A stretch of DNA of 64,000 nt from Dyella telluris (GCF_014297575.1 NZ_CP060412.1:4526001-4590000), one strand, 5' to 3'; numbered from the stretch's first letter, positions 8,939 through 18,525 are shown. The notes: generated from the letters alone by a model not told the origin. A program made the numbers and translations.

Positions 8939-9522
8939 GGCACGCGGTTCTCTTTCTGCGTGAGTTGGTCGCCAGCCAGGGCTGGCAGTACGTTGCGCAG
9001 CTTCACCCTTGCATGGAACAGTCGCGCCTTCACCGTGCCCACCGGGCACTGCATGATGGCGGCGACGTCTTCCAGCGTGTGGCCCACGCCATACACAAGT
9101 TCCACCACGATGCGCTGGTCCGCCGACAGGCGTTCCATGGCCTTGCCCAGCCAGTCGCGCAGTTCGCGGTCTTCGCTGGGGTCGAAAGCCGGGACGCGGT
9201 CTTCGGGCAGGCTTTCCTCATTCACTGGCTCATCGCCCCGCTGGCGCAAGGCCTTCAGGCCACACCGGTACGCAATGCCGATGATCCAGGTGGAGACGCG
9301 AGAGTCGCCATGGAACGAACCGGCCTTCTGCCAGACGATCCAGAAGCAGTCATTGATGACCTCCTCGATGATGTCCCCGCGGCGCGTCAGCCTCGAGAGG
9401 AACCGGCACAGCCGGCTGTGGTACGCGCGGTAGAGCGTTGCCAGCGCGGCGCGATCCTCCGCCGCCATGCGCTGAAGCAGCAGGCGGTCCGTTTCGTCAG
9501 CATCGATGTCGGCATCTTTCAT
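8935..9522 (-). CDS. ECF-type RNA polymerase sigma factor
   Basis: 195 residues. Region 2 is seen in the first half (LYRAYHSRLCRFL to STWIIGIAYRCGLKALR, with the EEVINDCFWIVWQKA core-binding helix) and region 4 in the second (LSADQRIVVELVYGVGHTLEDVA, then a GTVKARLFHAR recognition helix). No region 1 or 3 is present, as in ECF sigma factors. It is the first gene of a unit continuing with its anti-sigma factor, a subtilase and folE2. ECF genes often activate their own promoter, so a target site may lie upstream of 9522; I could not define one with confidence. Confidence 0.94.
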   Translation of the reverse strand: MKDADIDADETDRLLLQRMAAEDRAALATLYRAYHSRLCRFLSRLTRRGDIIEEVINDCFWIVWQKAGSFHGDSRVSTWIIGIAYRCGLKALRQRGDEPVNEESLPEDRVPAFDPSEDRELRDWLGKAMERLSADQRIVVELVYGVGHTLEDVAAIMQCPVGTVKARLFHARVKLRNVLPALAGDQLTQKENRVP

Positions 9523-9588
9523 GGCGGTGACGAAGGCAGGGTGTTATGCCGTTGGTGCCCGATCCGGGTCATAAGGTTGCGGCGGGGC

Positions 9589-10371
9589 TCAAAAGGACCA
9601 GGACATGGTCGCCACCCAGGGCGACGCAGCCAGGTTGGCCTGGCGGATGGCGGCATCGACAAAGACGCGATCCACCTCGATTCGCCACGCCCCTTGCCCC
9701 CAGATCAGGCCCAGGTGCCCGTATCCATAGGAGTTTATGCGGTCGCCGTGGCGGTAGCGGTGGCTGCCGTATTCGTCGGCATAGGTCCGGTAATAAGGCA
9801 CCTGGGCCTGGGCATAGCCCGCGCCCGCGGAGAGGGCGAACTGCCCGGGCAGGGGCCAGTGGAAGTTCATGTCGGCTGCGCCCCGCACGCCGTGCTGGTC
9901 CCCTCCCGTGGGCGCGAGCGCAGCAACGGCCAGGGTCAGTACGTCGCGGTAGATCCAGCTTGCGCTGCCTTCGGCACGGTTGAAGGCGCCATTCCCGCGG
10001 CCCGGGTAGTCGTAATAGGCAAGGCCGGCCGCGAACCGCCAGTCGGGAGTGATCCGCCAGGTGCGGGAGGCCTCGGCGAAGGCCTCGGCCAGGGGCGCGG
10101 CGTCCCGAATCTCGGTACTGGCGGCGACACCGAAAGCCCACCCCGACGGAAGCGTCCAGGCAGCCGCGCCCTGGAGAATGGCGGTGTCGGGTGTGATCGC
10201 CAGGCCGCGGTCGACGAGTTGCGAGCTCAGCGCGACCGTGCCGCTGACATTTGCCGCCTGCGCATGCACCGTGGCCACCAGGCAGGTGCTGGTGAGCAAC
10301 GTAACGAAGCCCGTGCTGCACCAGGATGCGCCAGTGCGACCGCTTCGAAGGAGGCCGCAACTCACCGGCAT
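9589..10371 (-). CDS. Predicted outer-membrane beta-barrel protein (TIGR02001-like)
   Basis: 260 residues. A long N-terminal signal region (about 1-39, ending VHAQA) is followed by alternating amphipathic strands and a final residue F (MSWSF), the usual end of an outer-membrane barrel. The opening of the mature part (SGTVALSSQLVDRGLAI) resembles the Gcw_chp/TIGR02001 family of unknown function. AGGAGG lies only 2 bases before ATG 10371 but 8 bases before GTG 10365, so the GTG may be the true start. It is downstream of the cytochrome genes, with a 175-bp gap. Confidence 0.65.
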   Translation of the reverse strand: MPVSCGLLRSGRTGASWCSTGFVTLLTSTCLVATVHAQAANVSGTVALSSQLVDRGLAITPDTAILQGAAAWTLPSGWAFGVAASTEIRDAAPLAEAFAEASRTWRITPDWRFAAGLAYYDYPGRGNGAFNRAEGSASWIYRDVLTLAVAALAPTGGDQHGVRGAADMNFHWPLPGQFALSAGAGYAQAQVPYYRTYADEYGSHRYRHGDRINSYGYGHLGLIWGQGAWRIEVDRVFVDAAIRQANLAASPWVATMSWSF

Positions 10372-10546
10372 TGCCTCCTGAGCGCAAGCTCGCTGCGCTG
10401 GCCTGAAAGCGCAGCGGGCGGATGGGTCTTGCCGTCGCGAGCGGAGGTGTCGCCGTGCAATGTGAGTCCCCGCACTGGGTTGCGTCTGCGTAGCCTTAGG
10501 TTAATTGGCGCGGCAGACGCTGTACATGTAGCGCACAAGCCGGGCA

Positions 10547-10945
10547 TCAATGATTCGATTGCAGGTAGGCAATGAGATCGTCCAGCTGCCTGGCGTCATC
10601 CAGTCCGGAGTACTTCATGCGGGTGCCCGGGTTCGCCTGCCTGGCTGGTTGTGAGAGGTACCAATGAAGCTTTTCGTCGGTCCATACCCAGTCGGCATTC
10701 TTGAGCGCGTCGGTGTACTTGTAATCAGTGAGGCTGCCCGCGTGGCGCCCCACGATGCCGAACAGGCTGGGTCCCTTCTTGTTGTGGCCCTCCCGCGTGG
10801 TATGGCACTCGGCGCACTCCTGGCGAAACACATCCGCCCCGGCGGCCGGGTCGCCTGCGCGTGCAAGAGGCGCGTGCAAGGCGCCGAAGGTCAGCATGGT
10901 CATCAGGGCGCAGCGCGCCGCTCTCTCCAGCAGGGGATGTGTCAC
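10547..10945 (-). CDS. Periplasmic mono-haem cytochrome c (class I)
   Basis: About 132 residues. A signal peptide (to about ARA-G31) leads into a class I cytochrome c domain with haem motif C44-A-E-C47-H48 and a likely axial methionine M110 (GTRMKYSG). Length and the GPSLFGIVGR segment match the small c2/c550-type electron carriers. I chose GTG 10945 with a TGGAG site; a TTG at 10975 would overlap the preceding gene and has no good ribosome site. It follows the cytochrome-porin gene by about 19 bp, so the two are likely co-expressed, with this protein as soluble electron carrier. Confidence 0.88.
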   Translation of the reverse strand: MTHPLLERAARCALMTMLTFGALHAPLARAGDPAAGADVFRQECAECHTTREGHNKKGPSLFGIVGRHAGSLTDYKYTDALKNADWVWTDEKLHWYLSQPARQANPGTRMKYSGLDDARQLDDLIAYLQSNH

Positions 10946-10964
10946 GTCCAGGCTCCAGGGGGTG

Positions 10965-12293
10965 TCAGAACGCAACGCTTGCGCTCAAGGTGAAGGCATC
11001 GAGGTCGCTGGCGCGAAGCATCGGTGCACCCGGTGGCGCGCCGAAAATGTTGTTGCTTGTGCCATTGAAGCGCGTGAACCGGAACCAGGTGGCGGCAATC
11101 TTCAGGTTCGCCTTGGAGGTGAACGAGCCATCCTTGCCGAACGGTGTCCAGTACAGGCTGATCAGGTTGGCGGTGCTGTCCGGTTTGCCATAGGGCGGAT
11201 AGCGCGCGGGGTCCTCGGTGCCGGTGCTTACCAGGTGGGCAAGCTGCAGGGCATAACTCTGCAGGAACGTGTAGGTCAGGCTGAGCGTGCGATCGCGTGC
11301 GCTGCCGTGCGGCTTGGCCACCACGCCATTGATGGTCGGCGTGCTGCCGTAGTCGCGTTGCTCAAGAATATTCACGTAACTGACCTGCACGATGTGATCG
11401 CGGTTGCCCAGGAACTGATAGGTCAGGTCATAACCGAGGTCGAAAATATCGTCGCCGGGCGCGTTGCGGGGCAGGCGACGCGTTGTGCTGAGCGCCACGA
11501 CGCCCAGCGAGAAGAACTGCCGCTTCATGTCCTTCATGTAGGCAAAGCGGGCGTAGCCGGTGTCGCTCAGGTGTCCCGGGTCGCCGGCCTCGTTATAGCC
11601 AAGGTGGTCCTGCACGGAGGTCGGCATGCTGTTATAGGTGCCGAGCTCGCCGTACCAGTTGTCTGCATACAGCGCATAGACCCCGCCGCCGATCACACGG
11701 TTGTAGAGCGAGTTGGGGCTGGAGAGGTTCAGCAACGTGCCGGAGATCGCCGGAGGGCCGAGGGTCGATGCATTCGGCAACACGCCAATAGGGTCGTCGA
11801 ACCCGGGGCTGTTGTTGATGCTCACCCCGACGATGGTGTCCTTGCCGGCGATCTTCAGGTCCTTGGCGACAAAACGCAGGTCAAGGTTGCTGAGCCGGGT
11901 GCTGAACTGGTCCTTGCCATTGTTGTCGGTCTCGACCTTTACGAAGCCGCCGAGATGATCATTGATGCGACCGGCGAGGTAGATGTCCGCCTCGGTCAGC
12001 TGGGTCGTGTTGTCGCCACGCTCCGGTACGGTATGGGTTCCGACCAGTTGGGCGGCCAGCGGGATCTTGACACCCTGGCCATCCGTATCGGTGTAGCCAT
12101 TGAGCTTGAAGCGTATGCCGTAGGGGGTCAGCGCAGGCCCATAGGCGCCGGCGTGACAGTCCGCACAGGCGGAGCCGGTCTGCCGGGCATAGGCCGGCAC
12201 CGCGCGTGCGCCTCCACTTGCAAGCACAAGCAACATCGCCATCACGGCATAAGGCGTGACGACGAGCCAATGGCGGTTCAGCGAAGCAAGCAT
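10965..12293 (-). CDS. Cyc2-like outer-membrane cytochrome-porin fusion
   Basis: 442 residues. After a signal peptide (about 1-31) comes a single-haem segment AYARQTGSACADCH (C43, C46, H47) followed by PALTPYGIRFKLNGYT, and then about 370 residues of beta-barrel ending in SASVAF. The order ARQTG-CxxCH-PAL-FK-GYT then porin is that of Cyc2, the fused mono-haem cytochrome-porin of iron oxidisers; similar proteins also occur in bacteria not known to oxidise iron. Start ATG 12293 has AAGGAG close upstream. It lies between a cytochrome b561 and a cytochrome c gene, which together could connect the cell surface with the inner membrane. Substrate and direction of electron flow are unknown. Confidence 0.75.
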   Translation of the reverse strand: MLASLNRHWLVVTPYAVMAMLLVLASGGARAVPAYARQTGSACADCHAGAYGPALTPYGIRFKLNGYTDTDGQGVKIPLAAQLVGTHTVPERGDNTTQLTEADIYLAGRINDHLGGFVKVETDNNGKDQFSTRLSNLDLRFVAKDLKIAGKDTIVGVSINNSPGFDDPIGVLPNASTLGPPAISGTLLNLSSPNSLYNRVIGGGVYALYADNWYGELGTYNSMPTSVQDHLGYNEAGDPGHLSDTGYARFAYMKDMKRQFFSLGVVALSTTRRLPRNAPGDDIFDLGYDLTYQFLGNRDHIVQVSYVNILEQRDYGSTPTINGVVAKPHGSARDRTLSLTYTFLQSYALQLAHLVSTGTEDPARYPPYGKPDSTANLISLYWTPFGKDGSFTSKANLKIAATWFRFTRFNGTSNNIFGAPPGAPMLRASDLDAFTLSASVAF

Positions 12294-12342
12294 GATGTCT
12301 CCTTGTTTTCCCGGGGCAGCCGAGCGGGAGTCGGCGTGCACA

Positions 12343-12957
12343 TCACCGGCGGCGCCTGGCCAGCATCATGCGAAGCGTGCGGTCGCGCAGAATGAAGTGA
12401 TGCCAAAGTGCCGCGCCCACATGCAGTGCAATCAGGGCAAGTAGCAGCCAGGCGACGCCCTCGTGCCACTCGGTGAGCCGGTCGGCGAGGTCCTCGTCAC
12501 TGCCGACCAGCGCCGGCAAAGTGAGGCCAAAGAAATGCACAGGTTTGCCCTCGGCGCTGCTGAGCGTCCAGCCGAGCAGCGGTTGCACCAGCAGTAGGGC
12601 GTACAGGGCGAAGTGGGTGCTGCCCGCCGCAAACCTGACCAAGGCCGAGGTGTCCCCGGCCGGGGGCCACTTGCCCAGCCGGTAGCGCAGTCCTGCGCGT
12701 ATGAAAAACAACAGCAGGATCAGCAACCCCAGGTGGCGATGACCCTCCAGCAGCCACAGCCGCCATGCGCGTCCATCCACCTGGTCGCGAATCAGGATGA
12801 CGGCAACGGCCAGCGCAAGAAGCAATGCGGTCAGCCAATGCGTGATCACCAGCGCCCGCGGGCGCATCGGCAGGTTGTCGGCGGCGACATCGGCGGCCGT
12901 CCCACCCTTGGATGTATCGGTCGTGTTCGCTGGCGGGTTCTTGTTCTGCCAATCCAT
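12343..12957 (-). CDS. Cytochrome b561 family membrane protein
   Basis: 204 residues. A soluble 40-residue N-terminus precedes four hydrophobic helices with the histidines expected to hold two b haems (ITHWLTALLL, EGHRHLGLL, STHFALYALL, LHVGAALWHH). This is the prokaryotic CybB/b561 family, which exchanges electrons between the quinone pool and periplasmic partners. Start ATG 12957 was chosen for its AGAGG site. First gene of the b561 / cytochrome-porin / cytochrome c unit; 49 bp separates it from the next gene. Confidence 0.9.
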   Translation of the reverse strand: MDWQNKNPPANTTDTSKGGTAADVAADNLPMRPRALVITHWLTALLLALAVAVILIRDQVDGRAWRLWLLEGHRHLGLLILLLFFIRAGLRYRLGKWPPAGDTSALVRFAAGSTHFALYALLLVQPLLGWTLSSAEGKPVHFFGLTLPALVGSDEDLADRLTEWHEGVAWLLLALIALHVGAALWHHFILRDRTLRMMLARRRR

Positions 12958-13197
12958 GTAAGCGCCTCTGCACCATGCCTGGAGATTCGTCCGGTCCGCA
13001 TGCATCCGGCGGCAGTTCGCCGCGGGAAAGAGATCTGCAGAAGCCGGCCTGACCTATGCGCGTGAGTACCGGGGTCACGAAGAAAGGTTGCGCGGCGAGT
13101 GGCGGGCGCTGTGCGGACGTCATGCAACCTTCGGCGCGGCTGCCGGCACTCAGTGCAAAAGGTCCTTTGCGACCACTCCACATGCCGGGCCAAGAGC

Positions 13198-13635
13198 ATG
13201 GAAATCGAACGCGTTCAACTGCAGATGCACGGCGACCACGGCGGAATGCTCATTGCGCTGGAACAAGACATCAATGTCCCTTTCGTGATCCGGCGGGTGT
13301 ACTACATCTTCGCCACGGAGCGCGACGTGCACCGTGGCAAGCACGCGCACCGGCACCTGAGGCAGCTCGCCGTGGCGGTGCGCGGATCAGTGACCATCCT
13401 GCTGGACGACGGCTCCGGGCCGGTCCGGGTGGTGCTCGATGATCCATCCCAGGGCCTGTTGCTCGGCGACATGGTGTGGCGCGAGCTGTATGACTTCAGC
13501 GACGACTGCGTGCTCATGGTGCTCGCGGATCATCTGTACGACCCGGCGGACTACATCACCGATTACGACACCTTCTTGCGCGAGGTGAAGGGCGTCACCT
13601 ATCCGACGGAGCTGGTGGCATGCCAAAGCGTCTAG
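13198..13635 (+). CDS. fdtA: dTDP-4-oxo-6-deoxyglucose 3,4-ketoisomerase (FdtA/QdtA type)
   Basis: 145 residues, a single cupin of the WxcM/FdtA family. It closely follows the FdtA pattern: IALEQDINVPFVIRRVYYIF, RGKHAH (metal/catalytic histidines), ILLDDG and MVWREMYDFSDD-like LGDMVWRELYDFSDDC. It converts dTDP-4-keto-6-deoxyglucose to the 3-keto sugar, the substrate of the aminotransferase at 16164. Sequence alone does not decide between the 6-deoxy-D-xylo (Fuc3NAc) and D-ribo (Qui3NAc) outcome. First gene of the O-antigen cluster; its end overlaps the next gene by 16 bp. Confidence 0.92.
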   Translation: MEIERVQLQMHGDHGGMLIALEQDINVPFVIRRVYYIFATERDVHRGKHAHRHLRQLAVAVRGSVTILLDDGSGPVRVVLDDPSQGLLLGDMVWRELYDFSDDCVLMVLADHLYDPADYITDYDTFLREVKGVTYPTELVACQSV

Positions 13636-14285
13636 TCCTGATCGGGGCAGGGGAGCTGGCGCAGATCGCCTGCGAGTATTTCGAGCATGACAGCGACTAC
13701 GAGGTGGTCGCTTTCAGCGTCGAAAGCCAGTACCTGAGCCAGGCGGAGCTGGCCGGCAGGCCGGTGGTGTCCTACGAAACGCTGGAGTCGGCCTATCCAC
13801 CGTCGGAGGTCGAGCTGTTCGTCGCCATTCCGGCGAGCGATCTCAACCGGCTGCGCACGCGCTTCTACCTGGACGCCAAGGCGCGCGGCTACCGGTTCGC
13901 GACCTACGTCAGCTCGCGGGCGTTCGTGTGGCGCAACGCCGAGATAGGTGAAAACAGCTTCATCTTCGAGAACAACGTGATCCAGCCCTTCGTTCGCATC
14001 GGCAACAACTGCATCCTGTGGAGCGGCAACCATGTCGGCCACCGCACGGTGATCTGCGACCACGTCTTTGTCGCCTCCCATGCCGTCATATCGGGTTACT
14101 GCGTCGTGGGCGAAAGCAGCTTCATCGGTGTCAATACCACGTTCAATGATCACGTGACCGTTGCTGCGGACAACGTGATCGGCTCCGGCGCGCTGGTCCA
14201 TCGCGACACGGAGCCGGGGAAGGTCTATGTCGGTTCGCCCGCCAAAGCGGTGCCTGGCCGCTCCAGTTTCGACGTGAGGCTTTGA
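13620..14285 (+). CDS. Sugar N/O-acetyltransferase, left-handed beta-helix (NeuD/PglD type)
   Basis: 221 residues. An N-terminal nucleotide-sugar-binding alpha/beta part (KRLVLIGAGELAQIACEYF) is followed by hexapeptide repeats (IGENSFIFENNVIQPFVRIG and after) forming an acetyl-CoA-binding beta-helix, with the candidate catalytic histidine in NHVGH. Placed directly after FdtA and with an FdtB-like enzyme in the same operon, it is the probable FdtC-type N-acetyltransferase that completes dTDP-Fuc3NAc or dTDP-Qui3NAc. It could instead O-acetylate a repeat-unit sugar. Confidence 0.85.
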   Translation: MPKRLVLIGAGELAQIACEYFEHDSDYEVVAFSVESQYLSQAELAGRPVVSYETLESAYPPSEVELFVAIPASDLNRLRTRFYLDAKARGYRFATYVSSRAFVWRNAEIGENSFIFENNVIQPFVRIGNNCILWSGNHVGHRTVICDHVFVASHAVISGYCVVGESSFIGVNTTFNDHVTVAADNVIGSGALVHRDTEPGKVYVGSPAKAVPGRSSFDVRL

Positions 14286-15239
14286 ATGCCGGTGACTGCA
14301 TGGCGCAAGCAGGGACTGGTTTTCGAGACCACGCGGCAAGGCGTGGGCGGATGGATGCGTCATTCGGCGCTGACGCCCACGCCGTGGCGGATCAGCGATG
14401 AGGTGATTCGTGTCTATGCCGGCTTCCGCGACGATGAGGGCATCAGCCGCATCGGCTACGTCGACGTGCTCGCGGATGATCCCTCCGTGGTGGTAAAGGT
14501 CAGTGCCCGGCCCGTGCTGGACGTGGGGCGCGGCGGCTGCTTCGACGACAACGGCGTGATCCTGGGCGATGTGGTGGAAGCGCACGGCCGCATCCACCTG
14601 TTCTACGTCGGCTTCCAGCGTGTGGCGCGCGCCAAGTTCCTCGCCTTTACCGGGCTGGCCGTCTCGACCGATGGCGGCGAGCGCTACGAACGGGTGCAGG
14701 AGACGCCGATTCTGGATCGTGCCCCGGGCCGGAGCACCATCGGCGCCGTGCATTCGGCGATGTTTGATGGTGACCGGTGGCACCTGTGGTATGCCGTCGG
14801 TGATGACTGGGAATTCATCGGCGGGCAGCCTTTTCCCAGGTATCACATCCGCCATGTCACCACTCGTGATCTGGCGGACATACCCCGCCATGATCGTGTC
14901 TGCCTGATGCCGCAGGGCAGCGAATATCGCATCGGTCGCCCGCGCGTTTACCGGATGAACGGGCGATACACCATGCTGTTCACGCGCGGCAACGTGACCG
15001 GCGAGTACTTCCCGGGAATGGCTTTCAGCGATGACGGCATGGACTGGGAGCGCCGCGACGACGCGCTGGGCCTGGCGCTCTCCGATTCGGGGTGGGATTC
15101 ACGCACGCTCTGTTATCCCGCTCTGATACGTCGCGGCAGTGACGTGCTGATGTTCTACAACGGCAACGACATGGGCCGGGACGGCTTTGGCGTGGCAGTC
15201 GGGCAGATGCCACTCCCGGATGGTGACGGCTATGCTTGA
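14286..15239 (+). CDS. GH43/GH130-like five-bladed beta-propeller protein
   Basis: 317 residues, no signal peptide. Repeated blade motifs (IRVYAGFRDDEGISRIGYV, IHLFYVGFQ, RWHLWYAVG, GRYTMLFTRG, DVLMFYNGN) fit the propeller fold shared by GH43, GH32 and GH130. It starts directly at the previous stop codon (TGA-ATG) so it is clearly part of the operon. Similar proteins are found in O-antigen loci, where they could act as intracellular glycan phosphorylases, or bind or transfer sugars. I cannot assign catalytic residues with certainty. Confidence 0.7.
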   Translation: MPVTAWRKQGLVFETTRQGVGGWMRHSALTPTPWRISDEVIRVYAGFRDDEGISRIGYVDVLADDPSVVVKVSARPVLDVGRGGCFDDNGVILGDVVEAHGRIHLFYVGFQRVARAKFLAFTGLAVSTDGGERYERVQETPILDRAPGRSTIGAVHSAMFDGDRWHLWYAVGDDWEFIGGQPFPRYHIRHVTTRDLADIPRHDRVCLMPQGSEYRIGRPRVYRMNGRYTMLFTRGNVTGEYFPGMAFSDDGMDWERRDDALGLALSDSGWDSRTLCYPALIRRGSDVLMFYNGNDMGRDGFGVAVGQMPLPDGDGYA

Positions 15240-16164
15240 GGTGCGCGGCTACCAAGCATCGGATGCCACGGCGTGGGATGCCGTGGTGGAGCAGTCCAGG
15301 AACGGGAACTTCCTGCATCGGCGCGCCTATATGGAGTATCACGCCGACCGCTTCACCGACTGTTCGGTGGTGGTGGAGCAGGGCGGAAAACTCGTCGCCG
15401 TGCTGCCTGCCAACCTGCTCGACGGGGTGGTCACCAGCCATGGTGGTCTCACCTATGGCGGTCTTATCGCTACGCACGACCTTCGCTCCGAATCCACCCT
15501 GGCGGCCTTTGCGCAGATAGGCAATCACTATCGGCGCGCGGGAGCCAGGCAGGTGGTGTACAAACCCGTACCGCACGTCTTTCATGCCTACCCCAGTGAG
15601 GAAGACCTGTACGCCTTGCAATGCGTGGGCGCCCGGCTGACACGGCGCGACATCTCTTCCGTATTGCCGTTGCGACACGGCGCCGGATTCTCGGAAGCGC
15701 GCCGCCGGGCCATCCGCAAGGCGACCCGCGCCGGGGTAGAAGTCAGCCCCGGCGATGACCTCGCTGTGTTTCATGCGCTGCTTTGCGAAGTGCTGCGCGG
15801 GCATGGCGCCGTGCCGGTGCACAGCGTGGCCGAGCTGAACCTGCTTCGCTCCCGGTTTCCCGGGCACATCGTGCTTCACGAGGCGCGCAAGGACGGGGTG
15901 CTTGTAGCTGGCGTGCTCGTATACGACTTCGGCCACACGGTGCACACGCAGTACATCGGCGCTTCGGAAGAGGGAAAACGCCTCGACGCACTGAGCCTGT
16001 TGTTGGGGACGCTGATTGGCTCCGTCTACGCCGATCGTACCTACTTCAGTTTCGGCGTATCCACGGAGCAGGAGGGCAGGGTACTCAATGGCGGGTTGAT
16101 CGCGCAGAAGGAGTCGTTCGGCGCACGGGGCGTCGTCCACGATTTCTATGAGTGGACACTGTGA
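15232..16164 (+). CDS. FemAB/GNAT-like acyltransferase
   Basis: 310 residues. Two GNAT-like halves, with the pattern [13 protein letters not shown] at the front and [20 protein letters not shown] / [19 protein letters not shown] at the end, as in FemAB-related (BioF2-like) acyltransferases found in polysaccharide loci. It probably adds an acyl or aminoacyl group to an amino sugar of the repeat unit, for instance the FdtB product. ATG 15232 overlaps the previous stop by 8 bp. Donor and acceptor are unknown. Confidence 0.75.
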   Translation: MLEVRGYQASDATAWDAVVEQSRNGNFLHRRAYMEYHADRFTDCSVVVEQGGKLVAVLPANLLDGVVTSHGGLTYGGLIATHDLRSESTLAAFAQIGNHYRRAGARQVVYKPVPHVFHAYPSEEDLYALQCVGARLTRRDISSVLPLRHGAGFSEARRRAIRKATRAGVEVSPGDDLAVFHALLCEVLRGHGAVPVHSVAELNLLRSRFPGHIVLHEARKDGVLVAGVLVYDFGHTVHTQYIGASEEGKRLDALSLLLGTLIGSVYADRTYFSFGVSTEQEGRVLNGGLIAQKESFGARGVVHDFYEWTL

Positions 16165-17276
16165 TGAACGTGCCCTTTCTCTCGCTGCGGGACGTCAATG
16201 CCCCCTATTCCGATGAACTCAAGGCGGCGGCGGCGCGCGTGATCGACTCCGGCTGGTACGTGATGGGTGAGGAACTCGCGTCTTTCGAGCAGGAGTTTGC
16301 CGCGTACTGCGGCGTCACCCATGCCGTGGGTGTCGGCAACGGCCTGGACGCGCTCTCGCTCATCCTGCGCGGTTACAAGGAGATGGGCCGGCTGCGGGAT
16401 GGCGATGAGATCATCGTTCCCGCCAACACGTTCATCGCCACCTTCCTGGCCATCACCTCCAACCGGCTGGTGCCGGTGCCGGTCGAGCCGGATCCATCGA
16501 CTTACAACATCGACCCGGCCCGCGTGGCTGCGGCGCTCAGTGCGAAAACGCGGGCGATCATGCCGGTGCACCTTTACGGGCAACTGGCGGATATGGACGC
16601 GCTGGCGGAGATCGCGGTCCGGCATCGCCTGCTGCTGATCGAGGATGCCGCGCAGGCACATGGCGCGAGCCGTGGCGGCCTGCGCGCGGGCGCCCTGGGC
16701 GATGCCGCCGGCTTCAGCTTCTTCCCGGCCAAGAATCTCGGCGCACTCGGGGATGCCGGCGCTGTCGTGACGCGTGACAGGGAGCTGGCGCTGTTCGTCA
16801 CCGCGCTGCGCAACTACGGGTCCGGGGTGAAGTACCAGCACATCTATCAAGGCTTCAATTCGCGCCTGGATGAGATGCAGGCGGCCATGCTGAGGGTCAA
16901 GCTGGCGCATCTTGATGACGACGTGACCCGCCGCCGGGAAGTGGCGCTCAGGTATCGCCAGGAGATCCGGCAGCCTTGCCTGAGGTTGCCCGCCGCACGT
17001 ACCGAAGAAGGTCATGCCTGGCATCTGTTCGTGGTTCGCTCCGCGCAACGCGATGTGTTGAAGGAACATCTCGGCAAGCGTGGAGTGCAATGCCAGGTGC
17101 ACTACCCGGTGCCCGTGCATCGGCAACCCGCTTACGCCGCATTGCGCGGCGCCCACCTGCCATTGACCGAGCAGATGCATCAGGAGGTGTTGAGCCTGCC
17201 CTTGAGCCCTGTCATGGATGAGGACGCCATCGCCCATGTCATCGACGCCTGCAACTCCTTCGGGGCCGCCGCATGA
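16164..17276 (+). CDS. DegT/DnrJ/EryC1 sugar aminotransferase (FdtB type)
   Basis: 370 residues. PLP enzyme of the DegT family: cofactor residues D161 and Q164 in EDAAQAHGA, and the PLP lysine K190 in [15 protein letters not shown]. It should transaminate the 3-keto sugar made by FdtA to a 3-amino-3,6-dideoxyhexose. I prefer ATG 16164 (TGATG overlap with the previous gene) to a GTG four codons upstream. The gene order isomerase, acetyltransferase, aminotransferase gives the full Fdt/Qdt route, although the dTDP-glucose synthase and dehydratase (RmlA/RmlB) are not in the window. Confidence 0.93.
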   Translation: MNVPFLSLRDVNAPYSDELKAAAARVIDSGWYVMGEELASFEQEFAAYCGVTHAVGVGNGLDALSLILRGYKEMGRLRDGDEIIVPANTFIATFLAITSNRLVPVPVEPDPSTYNIDPARVAAALSAKTRAIMPVHLYGQLADMDALAEIAVRHRLLLIEDAAQAHGASRGGLRAGALGDAAGFSFFPAKNLGALGDAGAVVTRDRELALFVTALRNYGSGVKYQHIYQGFNSRLDEMQAAMLRVKLAHLDDDVTRRREVALRYRQEIRQPCLRLPAARTEEGHAWHLFVVRSAQRDVLKEHLGKRGVQCQVHYPVPVHRQPAYAALRGAHLPLTEQMHQEVLSLPLSPVMDEDAIAHVIDACNSFGAAA

Positions 17277-18523
17277 ATATCGCGCGCGCCAGCATCTACG
17301 CCTCCGTCGCTACCGCCGCCAGGCTGCTGGCCGGCCTGGTGATCATCAAGCTGGTGGCCTGGGTGGCCGGCCCCGAGGGTGTGGGGCGGCTGGGCCAGTT
17401 CATGAGCCTGATGTCGGTGCTGGCCGTGCTTGCGGGCGGGGGGATCAGCGCGGGGGTGGTGAAGTACGTGGCCGAGTATCGGGACGATCCGGAACGGCTC
17501 TCTCGCCTGTTGGCCGCTGCGCTCTGGTACGCGTTCTTTGCGTCGTGCCTGATTGGCCTGGCTGGCTTGCTGTTCCGCCGGCAGCTCGCCGACTGGCTGC
17601 TGGGTGATGCCGGTTTTCAGGGCCTGATCGGCCTGCTTTCGGCGGTGCAGCTGGGTATCGCACTGGCCAACTACATGCTTGCCGTCATCAACGGCTTCAT
17701 GGATGTGAAACGGCTTGCCTGCATCCAGGTGCTTGGTTCGCTGCTGAGCATCGTGACGGCGCTGGCCCTGGCACGCTGGCTGGGCCTCTACGGTGCCCTG
17801 CTTGCGCTGGTGATCGGGCAGCTGCTGGTGCTCGCCGTCGGGCTTCCCGTATGGCGGCTTAGCCCCTATTTCAACTGGCGGATGCTGCGCATGCGCTTCG
17901 ACCGGGAGATGACGCGGCGGCTGGCCACCTTCTCGCTGATGACCGTGACATCGGCGCTGCTTCCGCCGTTCGTCAACGTGGCCGTGCGCGACCACCTCGC
18001 CGGGCACTTCGGCTGGGAGCAGGTGGGCTACTGGCAGGCCGTGAGCAAGGTGTCAGATGCCTACCTTTTGTTCCTGACCACGGCAATCAACGTCTACTAC
18101 TTGCCCAAGCTCGCGTCGACGCACGCGCGTGACCTGCTGGTATCCGAGCTTCGGCTGGCGTACCGCCACGTGCTTCCCGCGGTGGTGCTTCTGGCCGCCG
18201 GTGTTTACCTGTGCCGCCACTGGGTGACCTCCTTGTTGTTCAGCGATGGCTTCGCGGCAGCCAATGCCTTGTACGCGCCGCAGCTGCTCGGTGACGTGCT
18301 GAAGATCGCCTCCTTCGTGCTGTCGTACGTGATGCTGGCCAAGGCCATGACGGGCCTGTTCGTGGCCTCCGAGGTGGTGTTCGCCGTGACCTATGTAGCG
18401 CTGGTGTTCCTGTTCACCGCGCGCTATGGCGTCGTGGGTGCGATGTATGCGTTTGCCGCGAATTATCTGCTTTACCTGGCCTTCAATGTCGTGGTCGTAC
18501 GCCGCTATCTGGGAGGGCTGTGA
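17273..18523 (+). CDS. wzx: O-antigen/polysaccharide flippase Wzx (WzxE-like)
   Basis: 416 residues with about 12 hydrophobic segments. The beginning ([19 protein letters not shown], then [11 protein letters not shown] and [13 protein letters not shown]) is very like the WzxE lipid-III flippase. It moves the undecaprenyl-linked repeat unit across the inner membrane. Starts inside the aminotransferase stop (ATGA). Confidence 0.9.
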   Translation: MNIARASIYASVATAARLLAGLVIIKLVAWVAGPEGVGRLGQFMSLMSVLAVLAGGGISAGVVKYVAEYRDDPERLSRLLAAALWYAFFASCLIGLAGLLFRRQLADWLLGDAGFQGLIGLLSAVQLGIALANYMLAVINGFMDVKRLACIQVLGSLLSIVTALALARWLGLYGALLALVIGQLLVLAVGLPVWRLSPYFNWRMLRMRFDREMTRRLATFSLMTVTSALLPPFVNVAVRDHLAGHFGWEQVGYWQAVSKVSDAYLLFLTTAINVYYLPKLASTHARDLLVSELRLAYRHVLPAVVLLAAGVYLCRHWVTSLLFSDGFAAANALYAPQLLGDVLKIASFVLSYVMLAKAMTGLFVASEVVFAVTYVALVFLFTARYGVVGAMYAFAANYLLYLAFNVVVVRRYLGGL

Positions 18524-18525
18524 CG

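Noticed and set aside
7008..12395. Long plus-strand open frames opposite the sigma/protease and cytochrome genes
   Set aside because: Composition-driven shadows; the minus-strand genes have family motifs, ribosome sites and coupling overlaps.
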